Part shown: positions 43,133-52,435 of the stretch, piece after piece
How the letters are laid out: each line of letters starts with the position of its first letter
Position numbering within the stretch: the stretch's first letter is position 1
From: Caballeronia novacaledonica
GTDB lineage: Bacteria > Pseudomonadota > Gammaproteobacteria > Burkholderiales > Burkholderiaceae
Direction of reading: 5' to 3'
Assembly: GCF_900258035.1 (NCBI RefSeq)
Contig: NZ_OGTP01000023.1
Location: 37,935 to 101,934, forward strand
Length of the DNA stretch: 64,000 nt
Notes under the pieces: generated by a model
Told to the model about the DNA's origin: nothing
Seen by the model: the letters and a program-made list of their open reading frames with translations, nothing else
Database searches by the model: none
Made by a program: the position numbers and the translations under genes

Positions 43133-44295
43133 CATCCGCCGATGCCGCCCGCGCGCCGCGCGTCGCCGTCGCGGGACTGTCGGCGCGGCTTGTCGCGCAA
43201 TCGGCGGCGCGCGCGGGGCTGAATGTCGTCGCGCTCGATATTTTTGGCGACCGCGACACGCGCGAGCACGCGGGCCTGTGGTTCGATATCGGCGGCAATG
43301 GTCTGTCGATCGACCGCGCGCGTCTCTACGATGCGCTCGAACACGCAGCCCGCCTGCCGCGCATGCTCGGCCTCATCGTGACGAGCGGCCTCGAACCGCT
43401 CGCGGCCGAACTTGCGCGTGCGCCGCGCGTGCCGCGTTTCATCGGCAACGGCGCGCAGGCGGAAGCGGTGCGCGATCCACGGCGCTTTTTTGCGTTGCTC
43501 GACGAGGCGCACATCACGCATCCGGAAGTGCGCCCTACGCCGCCCGCCGATCGCAGCGGCTGGCTCGTCAAGCGCTCCGACGGCTGCGGCGGCACGCATA
43601 TCGAATGGGCGGACGATATCGAGCGCGCACCCGCCGGCGCGTATTTTCAGCGGCTCGCGAAAGGCCGTTCGATGTCAGCGCTCTTCGTCGCCGCCCATCG
43701 CGAGGCAGCCGTGATCGGCTTCGCGGAGCAACTGACGGTCGAGGCGGGACGCCTGCCCTTCGTGCACGCGGGCTCGCTCGGGCCGGTGCGATTGCCGCGG
43801 CACGTCGCGGCGCGCATCGTCGAGGCCATCGACACGATCGTCTGGCAAACGGACCTGACCGGCCTGAACAGCATCGATTTCCTGCTCGACGGCGACACCT
43901 TCAGCGTGCTCGAAATCAACACGCGTCCGTCCTCGACGATGGCGCTCTACGAAACCGCCTGGCCCGACGCGTGGCCGCGCGGGCTGATCGGCGCGCATCT
44001 GGACGCGTGTCTGCATGGCGAGCTGCCGCACGCGGCCGCGCAGTCGCCGCCGCTTTTTGCGGGACAGCGCGTCGTGTTCGCGCGCGAAGGCTTCAGCGCA
44101 TCGCGCGCGTTCAGCGATGCATGCTTTCACGATCCCGCGTGCCACGACGTGCCGCTCGCCGGCGCGCGCATCGAAGCGGGCCAGCCGGTCTGCACGATGA
44201 CCGTCACCGCGCCCGCGTTCGCCGAGCTGCGCGACGCCCTGGACCGCGAGCACGCGCGCCTTTTGCAACGCATCGAAACCTTATCGAGACCATGA
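43129..44295 (+). CDS. ATP-grasp family protein of the H4MPT cluster
   Basis: 388-residue ATP-grasp enzyme. N-terminal part has a Rossmann-like VAVAGLSARLVAQSAARAG; WLVKRSDGCGGTHI and FQRLAKGRSMSALFV are the ATP-binding loops, and the metal site is VLEINTRPSSTMALYE. ATP-grasp proteins of this type are conserved in methylotroph H4MPT clusters and are needed for the cofactor, but the reaction is not settled. It is translationally coupled to mtdB and mch. Confidence 0.85.
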   Translation: MTSADAARAPRVAVAGLSARLVAQSAARAGLNVVALDIFGDRDTREHAGLWFDIGGNGLSIDRARLYDALEHAARLPRMLGLIVTSGLEPLAAELARAPRVPRFIGNGAQAEAVRDPRRFFALLDEAHITHPEVRPTPPADRSGWLVKRSDGCGGTHIEWADDIERAPAGAYFQRLAKGRSMSALFVAAHREAAVIGFAEQLTVEAGRLPFVHAGSLGPVRLPRHVAARIVEAIDTIVWQTDLTGLNSIDFLLDGDTFSVLEINTRPSSTMALYETAWPDAWPRGLIGAHLDACLHGELPHAAAQSPPLFAGQRVVFAREGFSASRAFSDACFHDPACHDVPLAGARIEAGQPVCTMTVTAPAFAELRDALDREHARLLQRIETLSRP

Positions 44296-45290
44296 CTTCG
44301 ACCTTTCAGGCGGACGCCGCGATCAGCGTCAACGAAACGAGCGAGCGGCTCGTCGCACGTCTCATCGACGACGCCGCGCGTCTTCACGTCGATGTGACGC
44401 GCACGGACGGCGGCACCGTCATCGTCGATGCGGGCGTGGATGCGAAAGGCAGCGCCGACGCGGGCATCCTGATCGCGCGCATCTGCATGGGCGGGCTCGG
44501 TCGCGTGGCGAGGCGCGTCGCTTTCGATCAGGCGCCGCTGTGGCCGGGTTTCATCGAAGTGCATACGAGCAATCCGGTCCTCGCCTGCCTCGCGAGCCAG
44601 TACGCGGGCTGGAGCCTCTCCGCGACGAAGGAACAGACGGGCGGCAAGAAGTTCTTCTCGCTCGGCTCGGGCCCGGCGCGCGCGCTCGCGTGCAAGGAGC
44701 CGCTGTTCGACGAGCTCGGCTATCGCGACCGGCACGATCGCGGCGCGCTCGTGATGGAAGTGGATCGCCTGCCGCCGCAAGTCGTCATCGACAAGGTGCT
44801 CAACGATTGCGGCCTCGCGCCGGAGCATCTCGTGATCGCCGTGACACCGACACAGTCTGTGGCGGGCACGGTTCAGGTCGTCGCGCGTGTCGTGGAAGTT
44901 GCGCTGCACAAGACGCACGTGCTGGGCGTGGATCTCGCGGAAATCGTCGAAGGCAGCGGCAGCGCGCCGCTTCCGCCGCCCGCGCCCGACGGCATCCAGG
45001 CGATGGGCCGCACCAACGACGCTATTCTCTACGGCGGCCGCGTGCATCTGACCGTGAAAAGCGATGCGGTTGCGAAGCGCCTCGCGGCCGAATTGCCGTC
45101 GTCGAATGCGCGCGATCATGGCCGTCCGTTCGCCGACATCTTCGCGTCGTTCAACTACGACTTCTATCAGATCGACCCGGCGTTGTTCGCGCCCGCCGAA
45201 GTGTGGGTGTCGAGCCTGGAAAGCGGCGCGACGTATCTCGGCGGCAAGATCGACCACGCGCTGCTGGAGAAGCAATGGAGCGCGTCATGA
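44292..45290 (+). CDS. mch: Mch, methenyl-H4MPT cyclohydrolase
   Basis: 332-residue cytoplasmic enzyme hydrolysing methenyl-H4MPT to formyl-H4MPT. Family marks are SVNETSERLVARLIDDA, GLGRVARRVAF, PVLACLASQYAGWSLS, FFSLGSGPARALA, and AMGRTNDAILYGGRV. ATG 44292 overlaps the previous stop; the longer open frame upstream is a shadow of that gene. Length is standard for the family. Confidence 0.95.
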   Translation: MTSTFQADAAISVNETSERLVARLIDDAARLHVDVTRTDGGTVIVDAGVDAKGSADAGILIARICMGGLGRVARRVAFDQAPLWPGFIEVHTSNPVLACLASQYAGWSLSATKEQTGGKKFFSLGSGPARALACKEPLFDELGYRDRHDRGALVMEVDRLPPQVVIDKVLNDCGLAPEHLVIAVTPTQSVAGTVQVVARVVEVALHKTHVLGVDLAEIVEGSGSAPLPPPAPDGIQAMGRTNDAILYGGRVHLTVKSDAVAKRLAAELPSSNARDHGRPFADIFASFNYDFYQIDPALFAPAEVWVSSLESGATYLGGKIDHALLEKQWSAS

Positions 45291-46216
45291 GCGTGCGCGT
45301 CGCCATCATGACCGATGAAACCGGCTGGCACACCGCCCGCCTCAAAAAAGCCTTCCGCACGCGCGACGTGGATGCGCGCTGCGTCGATCTCGCGGATTGC
45401 CGCATCGACACGACATGGAAGCCGCACGGCCTCGCGATTCCCGGTTTCGGCCACACGCTGCCCGACGCGGCGATCGTGCGCGGGATCGCGGGCGGCACCT
45501 TCGAGCAAGTGACGTTGCGGCTCGGCATCCTGCACGCGCTGCGCGAATGCGGCGTGCCCGTCTATAACGATGCGCGCGCGATCGAGCGCAGCGTGGACAA
45601 GTCGATGACGAGCTTTCTGCTCAATCGCTACGGCGTGCCGACGCCCGCGACGTGGGCCGGGGAATCGCCCGCGCATGCGCAGCGCGTGCTGATGCGCGAG
45701 GCGGCGGCGGGCCGGCGGGTCGTGATGAAGCCGCTCTTCGGTTCGCAGGGCAAGGGCCTGAAAAAGCCCGGCGTGAAATTGCCGTCGCTCAAGCCGTTCA
45801 GTCAGGTCGCCTATCTGCAGCGTTATGTCGATGCGGGCACGCCCGGCTTCGACTGGCGCGTGCTCGTGATCGGCGGGCAGGCCGTCGCGGCGATGAAGCG
45901 CGTCGGCGGCGAGGACTGGATTCACAACTTCGCGCGCGGCGCGCGCTGCGAGGCGGCGGAACTGTCGCCCGCGCTCGCGGACATCGCCGTGCGCGCGACG
46001 GCGGCGCTCGGGCTCGATTACGCGGGCGTCGATCTGATTCCGTCGGAGGGCGGGCGGCCGGTCGTGCTCGAAGTGAACGGCGTCGCGGCGTGGCGCGGCC
46101 TGCAATCGGTGACGCCGGTCGATATCGCGGCGCTGCTCGTCGACGATCTGCTCGATCGCAAGCTGGCCGCTTCGAAAAGCGCGCTCGCGCTCGCCAGCGG
46201 CGATGAACGCTTCTGA
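45287..46216 (+). CDS. RimK-like ATP-grasp ligase of the H4MPT cluster
   Basis: 309-residue ATP-grasp protein related to RimK and to the glutamate ligases of coenzyme F420/H4MPT side chains. ATP-binding features are RSVDKSMTSFLLNRYGVPTP, RRVVMKPLFGSQGKGL, and the metal site VVLEVNGVAAWRGLQSV; DWRVLVIGGQAVAAMKR is typical. Start 45287 is coupled to the mch stop; ATG 45275 is an alternative. It may add a glutamyl or similar group to the cofactor. Confidence 0.87.
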   Translation: MSVRVAIMTDETGWHTARLKKAFRTRDVDARCVDLADCRIDTTWKPHGLAIPGFGHTLPDAAIVRGIAGGTFEQVTLRLGILHALRECGVPVYNDARAIERSVDKSMTSFLLNRYGVPTPATWAGESPAHAQRVLMREAAAGRRVVMKPLFGSQGKGLKKPGVKLPSLKPFSQVAYLQRYVDAGTPGFDWRVLVIGGQAVAAMKRVGGEDWIHNFARGARCEAAELSPALADIAVRATAALGLDYAGVDLIPSEGGRPVVLEVNGVAAWRGLQSVTPVDIAALLVDDLLDRKLAASKSALALASGDERF

Positions 46217-47063
46217 CGCACCGCTCGCCGTCCGCGCGCGCGCCGCGTTCCTGCGCGCGTGCCGGCTCGACGTCGAGACGAGAAAGCCCGGCAACGTGAG
46301 CGTCGCGAGCGCGGGACACGGCATGACGTCGGCGCAATTCATCGCGAGCGCGGAAACTGCGGCGGCGGGTCTTTTCGCGCCGCATGCACGCGTGGGCGCG
46401 CGCATTCTCGACGCCGTGCGCCGCACGTCCGACGCGGTCGGCTGCAATACGAACCTCGGCATCGTGCTGCTCGCCGCGCCCTTGTGCGCCGCGCTCGATT
46501 CGTTCGGCGCGAGCGCATCGGTCGATGCGGCGCGCTGGCATCGGGCGACGGAGCGCGTGCTGGCGGAACTGGATATCGACGATGCGCGCCTCGCCTATCG
46601 CGCGATTGCGCTCGCCAATCCGGGCGGCCTGGGCGACGCGCCCGAGCAGTCCGTCCACGCGCCGCCGACCGTGAACCTGCGCGCGGCGATGATGCTGGCG
46701 GCGGATCGCGACAGCATCGCGCGTCAATACGAGAACGGTTTCGCCGACGTATTCGGCGCGGCGGACCCGGTCACGCCGTCGACGGAGCATCGCGCGATGC
46801 TCGACGCGTATCTGATGTTTCTCTCGGGCTGGCCCGATTCGCACATAGTGCGCAAAGCGGGCGCGGCGGTGGCGCAAAGTGTCACGCGCGATGCGGCGCG
46901 GCATCGCGCGAACTGGCGCATGGCGGGCAGTCCCGCCGAGTCGCCGGCGCTCGACGGCTGGGACGCCGAACTGAAGGCGCGCGGCATCAATCCGGGCACG
47001 AGCGCGGACCTCGCGGTGGCGGCGCTCTTCGTCGCGCTGGCGGTGTCGCCGATGAACGCATGA
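46203..47063 (+). CDS. CitG-like triphosphoribosyl-dephospho-CoA synthase family protein
   Basis: 286-residue protein of the CitG/MdcB family. Marks are ACRLDVETRKPGNVS, the cofactor-binding GCNTNLGIVLLAAPL, GLGDAPEQSVHAPP, and the C-terminal INPGTSADLAVAALFV. No citrate lyase or malonate decarboxylase is nearby. Such homologues are regular members of methylotroph H4MPT clusters, where a nucleotide-sugar transfer in cofactor assembly is suspected. It overlaps the previous gene by 14 nt. Confidence 0.87.
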   Translation: MNASDAPLAVRARAAFLRACRLDVETRKPGNVSVASAGHGMTSAQFIASAETAAAGLFAPHARVGARILDAVRRTSDAVGCNTNLGIVLLAAPLCAALDSFGASASVDAARWHRATERVLAELDIDDARLAYRAIALANPGGLGDAPEQSVHAPPTVNLRAAMMLAADRDSIARQYENGFADVFGAADPVTPSTEHRAMLDAYLMFLSGWPDSHIVRKAGAAVAQSVTRDAARHRANWRMAGSPAESPALDGWDAELKARGINPGTSADLAVAALFVALAVSPMNA

Positions 47064-47087
47064 AGTCTGCCCCGCGCGGACAAAAAA

Positions 47088-47104
47088 TTGGCACGGAACA
47101 TGTT
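47088..47104 (+). promoter_or_regulatory. Putative sigma-54 promoter of fae
   Basis: TTGGCACGGAACATGTT matches the -24 consensus TGGCACG at all seven positions. The -12 half has GT instead of GC at the correct GG-N10 spacing. It is 104 nt upstream of the fae ATG. Confidence 0.55.
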
Positions 47105-47208
47105 AGGAGATTCCGAGGTTGAGCGATCGCATCGTCGGAACGCCGATCGAGCCGCGAGCCGGGAGCAAGTCGTCAGGGTCTGCAACCACACATCACTGGA
47201 GGAACAGC

Positions 47209-47718
47209 ATGGCCAAGATCAACCGCGTCATGGTGGGAGAGTCGCTCGTCGGCGATGGCAACGAAGTCGCGCACATCGACTTGATCATCGGACCGCGAGG
47301 TTCCGCTGCCGAGACGGCGTTCTGTCACGCGCTCACGAACAACAAGGATGGCTTCACGTCGCTGCTCGCGGTGGTCGCGCCGAATCTGCTGACCAAGCCG
47401 AACACGATTCTCTTCAACAAGGTGACGATCAAGGGCGCGAAGCAGGCGGTGCAGATGTTCGGCCCGGCGCAGCGCGCGGTAGCGATGGCCGTCGCCGACA
47501 GCGTGGAAGGCGGCGTCATTCCCGCCGATGAGGCCGACGACCTGTTCGTCTGCGTCGGCGTGTTCATTCACTGGGAAGCGGATAACGACCAGAAGATCCA
47601 CGACTTCAACTATCAGGCGACGAAGGAAGCGATCGCGCGCGCGGTGGCGGGCGAGCCGTCGGCGCAGGAGGTAGTATCGAAGAAGGGAACGATGTCGCAT
47701 CCGTTCTCGCCGAGCTGA
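47209..47718 (+). CDS. fae: Fae, formaldehyde-activating enzyme
   Basis: 169-residue cytoplasmic enzyme that condenses formaldehyde with H4MPT to methylene-H4MPT. The N terminus GESLVGDGNEVAHIDLIIGPRG holds the catalytic histidine (His22, equivalent to His17 of the Methylobacterium enzyme), followed by LLAVVAPNLLTKPNT, FGPAQRAVAMAVADSV and WEADNDQKIHDFNY. GGAGGAACAGC precedes the ATG. A 145-nt gap with its own promoter-like sequence separates it from the upstream operon. Confidence 0.96.
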   Translation: MAKINRVMVGESLVGDGNEVAHIDLIIGPRGSAAETAFCHALTNNKDGFTSLLAVVAPNLLTKPNTILFNKVTIKGAKQAVQMFGPAQRAVAMAVADSVEGGVIPADEADDLFVCVGVFIHWEADNDQKIHDFNYQATKEAIARAVAGEPSAQEVVSKKGTMSHPFSPS

Positions 47719-47803
47719 TGATGTGCTGCGTGGCCGGTGCGTGCTTGTTCGTTCTTGCGTGCCGGCCGCCGATTCGGATGGACACAACCACGAGGTTCAT
47801 CGC

Positions 47804-48202
47804 ATGACCCCACGTTGCTGCGCGTTGACGGTGCTTACGTGCCTCTCGCTGATTTCGCCGGTTTCGATCGCCGCGACGGGGGCTGGTGGCGGCGCGCCCG
47901 CTGGCACGCACGATTATCCGACCGAAGGGCGCGTCGAGTACGTGCTCGGGTGCATGGACGACAACGGGCACGATTTCGCCAACGTGTACAAGTGCTCTTG
48001 TGCGATCGACAAGATCGCTGCGGTGCTTCCTTACGACGACTACGTCGAGCAGTCCACGTTTTCCAAATACGCTACGTTAGGCGGCGAAGGCGGCGCCGAG
48101 TTTCGCGTCGATCGGGCTAAGGCGCAGACCAAGAAGTTTCGTGAGCTTCAGAGGGATGCTTATAAGGCTTGCGGGATTCAGCAGAAGTCTGCGGCTAAGT
48201 GA
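47804..48202 (+). CDS. Small exported Cys-containing protein downstream of fae
   Basis: Unrecognised 132-residue protein with a Sec signal (ALTVLTCLSLISPVSIAA). The mature part has four cysteines: LGCMDDNG, the pair in YKCSCAID, and ACGIQ near the C terminus, so two disulfides or a metal site are possible. The segment VEYVLGCMDDNGHDFANVYKC and the spacing are well ordered, not low complexity. It follows fae by 85 nt and probably shares its transcript. No CxxCH haem motif is present. Confidence 0.75.
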   Translation: MTPRCCALTVLTCLSLISPVSIAATGAGGGAPAGTHDYPTEGRVEYVLGCMDDNGHDFANVYKCSCAIDKIAAVLPYDDYVEQSTFSKYATLGGEGGAEFRVDRAKAQTKKFRELQRDAYKACGIQQKSAAK

Positions 48203-48240
48203 ATGGTTTTGTTGTGTGTTTGTCTTCTTGTGTGTGTGTC

Positions 48241-49009
48241 GCCGGATCCCGGTTTGTTATTGGTCTATTAGCACTGCCCCTGTGCGGGGCGGCAGTCACT
48301 TTCTTTGCTGCTGCAAAGAAAGTAACCAAAGAAAGCAGCTTCTCACGCCCGCTGTCACACGCAACTTGGCCAATTTTCTCCTTGCAGATGGCCCTCGCCT
48401 AAGTGTCACCCTCACAGGCCCAATCGGACTTGGCTCGCGCACGATCTGACAAGCCATACGTTTTAGCGCGCTGGTTCAGCACGAAATAGCATCGGCACAG
48501 CGCTGCGCGCTGCCGTTGGGTATGCGAGGGAAACCATGCTAATAACAAATGCCGTGAGATGGCAGCGTTAGTAAGGGAGCACGCGCAGACCCGATTGACC
48601 CATCGGCCGCGAAGCGGGCCGGCGCTATTTCGTGCTGAACCAATCTGGCGTGTGGTGCGATGCGTCAGATCGTGCGCGATCCAAGCCCCGTGAGTTTTGT
48701 GAGGGCACTCGCTACTCTGGGGGCCATTCAGCCAATCGCCTGTGCCGCGGCCGGCATGAAGCACTTTGGATGGAAAAGCTGCTTTCTTTGGTTACTTTCT
48801 TTGCAGCAGCAAAGAAAGTGACTGCCGCCCCGCACAGGGGCAACGCTTATAGACCGACGCGAACACGGGATCCGGCGAAAACCCTCGAAGCCTCAAAAAG
48901 CCCCCGCGCCGAGCGCGATAAAAGCTGCTCTCTTTGCAGCAGCAAAGAAAGTGACTGCCGCCCCGCACAGGGGCAACACTAATAAACCACTAAGAAAACG
49001 GGATCCGGC
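48241..49009. repeat. Large inverted-repeat element, copy 2
   Basis: 769-bp copy of the same element in the gap between two convergent genes (48203-49026). Outer ends are GCCGGATCCC and GGATCCGGC. Inner ends have GCCCCTGTGCGGGGC on the left and its complement near 48827-48842 and 48959-48974 on the right; the central part holds TTCAGCACGAAATAGC and its inverse. Nothing else is seen in this gap. Confidence 0.85.
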
Positions 49010-49026
49010 GAAAACCAAAAACCAAA

Positions 49027-49509
49027 TCACTCCGGCACATACCCCCGCCCAATCCAGGCAAGACTGACACCACAAACATCGGCCGAGCGCCGCCGCTCGA
49101 TAACGACACCAACCGCCTCGACATCATCGAACTTCGCGGGTTTCGCGAGCGTAACGCGAACCCAGTGAGCGCCGAAATCCGCGATGACCATCTGCGCGAT
49201 GCGTTCCGCCAGCGCCTCGAGCAACTGCAATCCATGCGAGGCGAACAGCGCAAGAACCGCTTCCCGCACTGCCGCATAATTCACCGTATCTTCGATCCGG
49301 TCAGTGAGACAAGCGCGAATGGAAGGCACGCCGATAGCAAGGTCAAGCCGCACCGGCTGCGGGTCATGCAATTCGGTCTTGTCGATGCCGATGACCGTCT
49401 GCCCCGTAAGCCCTTCGATATATACGATGTCCAATGCAGCACACGCCTCGGAAACACGAGGTTGCGGTGCAACATAACCCGCTTCGCGAATCGGTTCGAA
49501 TCGGCCCAT
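49027..49509 (-). CDS. FolB-like dihydroneopterin aldolase
   Basis: 160-residue pterin aldolase-fold protein. FolB marks are IVYIEGLTGQTVIGIDKTELHDPQPVRLDL, EDTVNYAAVREAVLALF and LEALAERIAQMV. The N terminus is about 30 residues longer than usual FolB. It is convergent with the fae transcript and divergent from the sigma-54 activator, inside the H4MPT island. A role in forming the pterin part of H4MPT is likely, as distinct from a housekeeping folate aldolase. ATG 49509 was chosen; a TTG six codons upstream is possible. Confidence 0.85.
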   Translation of the reverse strand: MGRFEPIREAGYVAPQPRVSEACAALDIVYIEGLTGQTVIGIDKTELHDPQPVRLDLAIGVPSIRACLTDRIEDTVNYAAVREAVLALFASHGLQLLEALAERIAQMVIADFGAHWVRVTLAKPAKFDDVEAVGVVIERRRSADVCGVSLAWIGRGYVPE

Positions 49510-49784
49510 ATGCCTGATGCCGCGCAAAGGCGGCCCTATAGAATCGCCAGAGTAATCCGTAAGCTACAAGCAAAAAACGGGCGCGTTGGCCCCACTCTAT
49601 GCGACTACTTATTGAACCAATGCGTCTAAGGATGTAACCTTTTTGAGAACCGGCCCGACAACCCGGTCACGAGGCGCGCCCAGAACAGGCGAACAGAGCG
49701 CCAGCGTAGTCACACAACAAATTCAGCGCCGGACGGCGCGCGACACCCGCGCACCGGAATGCGGCGCAACGGAGACTTGCCCCC

Positions 49785-51839
49785 ATGTCGTCGCTTGTTG
49801 ACGTAGACACGCATGTCCGGGAAGTGCTGAACATCGTCCACAATCCGCTGGCCGCACGTCGCGCCAGCGATTCGGTCGCGCAATCGTGGCTGCGGTGCCT
49901 CACGGAATTCAGGCTCGATCCGGGCCGCTTCGTCATGCCGCCCGTGCTCACTCAGCACGAACTCAACGACCGCCGCGAGGCCGCGAGCGATCTCATCGCG
50001 TGCTCGAAGCTGGAAATGACGACGTTGTATCAGCAACTCGCCGATCCTGAACTCGCCGTCGTGCTCGTCGATGCGGACGGCGTCATCGTGCATCAGGTGT
50101 CGTCGGTGCCGTTCGGCGAAGCAGTCGCCGCCGATGGCCTGCGCGTCGGCGCGCTGTGGAGCGAGCGCGAGGCCGGGACCAACGGCATGGGCACATGTCT
50201 CATCGAACGCGATTGCATCGCCGTGTGCCAGCACGAGCACTTTTATCCGCGCTATACGTCGCTCACCTGCTCCGCCGCGCCGATCTTCGACGAACGCGGC
50301 GCCGTCGCCGGCGTGCTCGACGTGACGAGCCGCTCGAAGCTCTTGCAACAGCATTCGCTCGTGCTCGTCGGCATGTCGCGGCAGATGATCGAAAATCGTC
50401 TGATCGATGCGCGTTACCGGCACGCGAACATCATCCACTTTCACAGCAGGCCCGAGTTCGTCGGCACGCTGCACGCGGGCAAGCTCGCTGTCGGCGACGA
50501 TGGCGTCGTGCTCGCCGCGAGCCGCAGCGCGCTCTTCCAGCTCGACCTGCGCTCGCCCGCCGAACTCTGCGGCAAGCGCATCGAAGAAGCGTTCAATGCT
50601 TCGCTGGAGGACATGATCGCGCGCAGCATACGCGGCTCGTTTCATCCCGTGACGGTCTACAGCGCGAAGGCGAACAGCCGCTTCTTCCTCACCGCGCAGA
50701 CGCCGCGCGAAGGCGCGAACGGCGCGACACGCATCCTGATGAACGATCCCCTGTCGCGCGATCTGTCCGCCTCCGACGCGCGCGCGAAAGCATCGAAGAA
50801 GGACACGCGCGAGACCGGCGGCGCCGGCCGTCTCGACAAGCTCGCGCATCTGGAATTCGGCGATCCGCGCATGGCCTCGCAGATTCAGCTCGCCGCGCGC
50901 GTGATCCAGCGCAAGATCCCGATCATCCTTCGCGGCCAGACGGGCACCGGCAAGGAAGTGTTCGCCAATGCGCTGCACAGCATCAGCCCGAACGGAACCG
51001 GTCCGTTCGTCGCCGTGAATTGCGCGTCGCTGCCGGAGAATCTGATCGAAAGCGAGTTGTTCGGTTATCGCGCGGGCGCGTTCACCGGCGCGCAGCGCGA
51101 AGGCCGGCGCGGCAAGATCGTGCAGGCGAACGGCGGCACGCTCTTTCTCGATGAAATCGGCGACATGCCGCTCGCTTTGCAGGCGCGTTTGCTGCGCGTG
51201 CTGGAAGAGCACGAGGTCACGCCGCTCGGCGCGGAAACCACCGTGAAGGTGGACTTTCAGTTGATCAGCGCGAGCCACCGCAATCTCGTCGAACTCGTGC
51301 AGACGGGCATGTTCCGCGAGGACCTGTATTACCGGCTCAACGGTATCGAGATCAATCTGCCGCCGCTGCGTGAACGCGCCGATGCGCTCGCGCTCATCGC
51401 GCATATTCTCGAAACCGAATCCGACGATCCGCCCGCGCTTTCCGCCGAAGCGCGTCAGGCGCTGCTGTCGTATCCGTGGCCGGGCAATATTCGCCAGTTG
51501 CGTCACGTGCTGCAAATGGCGATCGCGCTCTGCGACGGTCCCGAGATCCGCTGCGCACATCTGCCGCCGGAGATCGCGAACGGCGCGACTGCGAGTGCGC
51601 AGACGCCTGCGCGCTCGCCGGGTGCGCCGCCCACGCATCCGAGCGAAGAAGCGGATACATCGTCGCTCAACGCGATTCAAGTGAAGGAGCGCGAGACCGT
51701 GTTGCAACTGCTCGACGAGCATCGCTGGAACGTGAGCAATGTCGCGAAAGTGCTCGGCATCAGCCGTAACACGCTGTACCGGAAGATGCATCGCCTGCAT
51801 ATTCGCCTGTCGCACGACACGCCTGCATCCGACGCATGA
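49785..51839 (+). CDS. AcoR-like sigma-54-dependent activator
   Basis: 684-residue enhancer-binding protein. The N-terminal GAF sensor is at about 80-215 (ADGVIVHQVSS, WSEREAGTNGMGTCLIERD), a linker follows, then the AAA+ domain with Walker A GQTGTGKE (384-391), the sigma-54 contact loop GAFTGA (431-436), Walker B TLFLDEIGDMP and an arginine-rich sensor 2. A Fis-type HTH ends the protein (VLGISRNTLYRKMHRL). The nearest known group is the acetoin/alcohol activators. The stop overlaps the next gene, a cofactor enzyme, so it is likely dedicated to the island; four promoter-like GG-N10-GC/GT sites nearby fit. Confidence 0.92.
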   Translation: MSSLVDVDTHVREVLNIVHNPLAARRASDSVAQSWLRCLTEFRLDPGRFVMPPVLTQHELNDRREAASDLIACSKLEMTTLYQQLADPELAVVLVDADGVIVHQVSSVPFGEAVAADGLRVGALWSEREAGTNGMGTCLIERDCIAVCQHEHFYPRYTSLTCSAAPIFDERGAVAGVLDVTSRSKLLQQHSLVLVGMSRQMIENRLIDARYRHANIIHFHSRPEFVGTLHAGKLAVGDDGVVLAASRSALFQLDLRSPAELCGKRIEEAFNASLEDMIARSIRGSFHPVTVYSAKANSRFFLTAQTPREGANGATRILMNDPLSRDLSASDARAKASKKDTRETGGAGRLDKLAHLEFGDPRMASQIQLAARVIQRKIPIILRGQTGTGKEVFANALHSISPNGTGPFVAVNCASLPENLIESELFGYRAGAFTGAQREGRRGKIVQANGGTLFLDEIGDMPLALQARLLRVLEEHEVTPLGAETTVKVDFQLISASHRNLVELVQTGMFREDLYYRLNGIEINLPPLRERADALALIAHILETESDDPPALSAEARQALLSYPWPGNIRQLRHVLQMAIALCDGPEIRCAHLPPEIANGATASAQTPARSPGAPPTHPSEEADTSSLNAIQVKERETVLQLLDEHRWNVSNVAKVLGISRNTLYRKMHRLHIRLSHDTPASDA

Positions 51840-52435
51840 CGCAACCCACGCCCGCCCGCCGGCTCGACGAGTTCAAGCCCGACGCGCGCTTCGCGTGGTG
51901 CGTGACCGGCTCCGGCCATATGCTCGACGAGTCGATCGAACTCGCGCGGCAACTACCCGGCGTCGATCTGTTCCTTTCCGCTGCGGGCGAAGAAGTGCTG
52001 CCGCTCTATGGCTTGACCCTCGCCAAGCTGCGCGAGCACTTCAAGGTGTTTCGCGACAACAGCGCGAGCAGCGTGCCTGTCGGCATGATCTATAACGGGG
52101 AATATCACACGGTCGTGATCGCGCCCGCGACGAGCAATACCGTCGCTAAGTGCGCGTTCGGCATCTCCGATACCTTGCCCACGAACCTCTATGCGCAAGC
52201 GGGCAAGCAATGCGTGCCAGGCATCGTGTTCGCATGCGATACCGCGCCGAGTGTCATCACGCAGACCCCGCATGAATGGGTCGAAGTGCGGCCACGCGCG
52301 ATCGAGTTCGAGAACGTGGAGCGGCTCGCGCGCTTCGCGCATACCACCGTGGCCCGCTCGCTCGACGATCTCAAAGCCGCGCTCGATCAACGCCTGTCGG
52401 ACCTGAAGCTCGCATGGAACACATCGTCTTCCTGA
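51836..52435 (+). CDS. DmrB-like flavoprotein (dihydromethanopterin reductase type)
   Basis: 199-residue flavoprotein of the archaeoflavoprotein/DmrB type. Marks are FAWCVTGSGHMLDESIELA, LFLSAAGEEVLPLYGL and VVIAPATSNTVAKCAFGISDTLPTN (flavin-binding region). It is thought to reduce dihydromethanopterin to H4MPT in methylotrophs. It is translationally coupled to the activator gene and overlaps the next gene by 22 nt. Confidence 0.87.
   Translation: MTQPTPARRLDEFKPDARFAWCVTGSGHMLDESIELARQLPGVDLFLSAAGEEVLPLYGLTLAKLREHFKVFRDNSASSVPVGMIYNGEYHTVVIAPATSNTVAKCAFGISDTLPTNLYAQAGKQCVPGIVFACDTAPSVITQTPHEWVEVRPRAIEFENVERLARFAHTTVARSLDDLKAALDQRLSDLKLAWNTSSS

Noticed and set aside
45275..45287. Alternative start MERV for the RimK-like ligase
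   Set aside because: ATG 45287 gives the usual 4-nt coupling with the mch stop seen throughout this operon.
49710..51815. 701-codon minus-strand frame opposite the sigma-54 activator
   Set aside because: Arg/Ala-rich shadow of a well-supported regulator on the plus strand.
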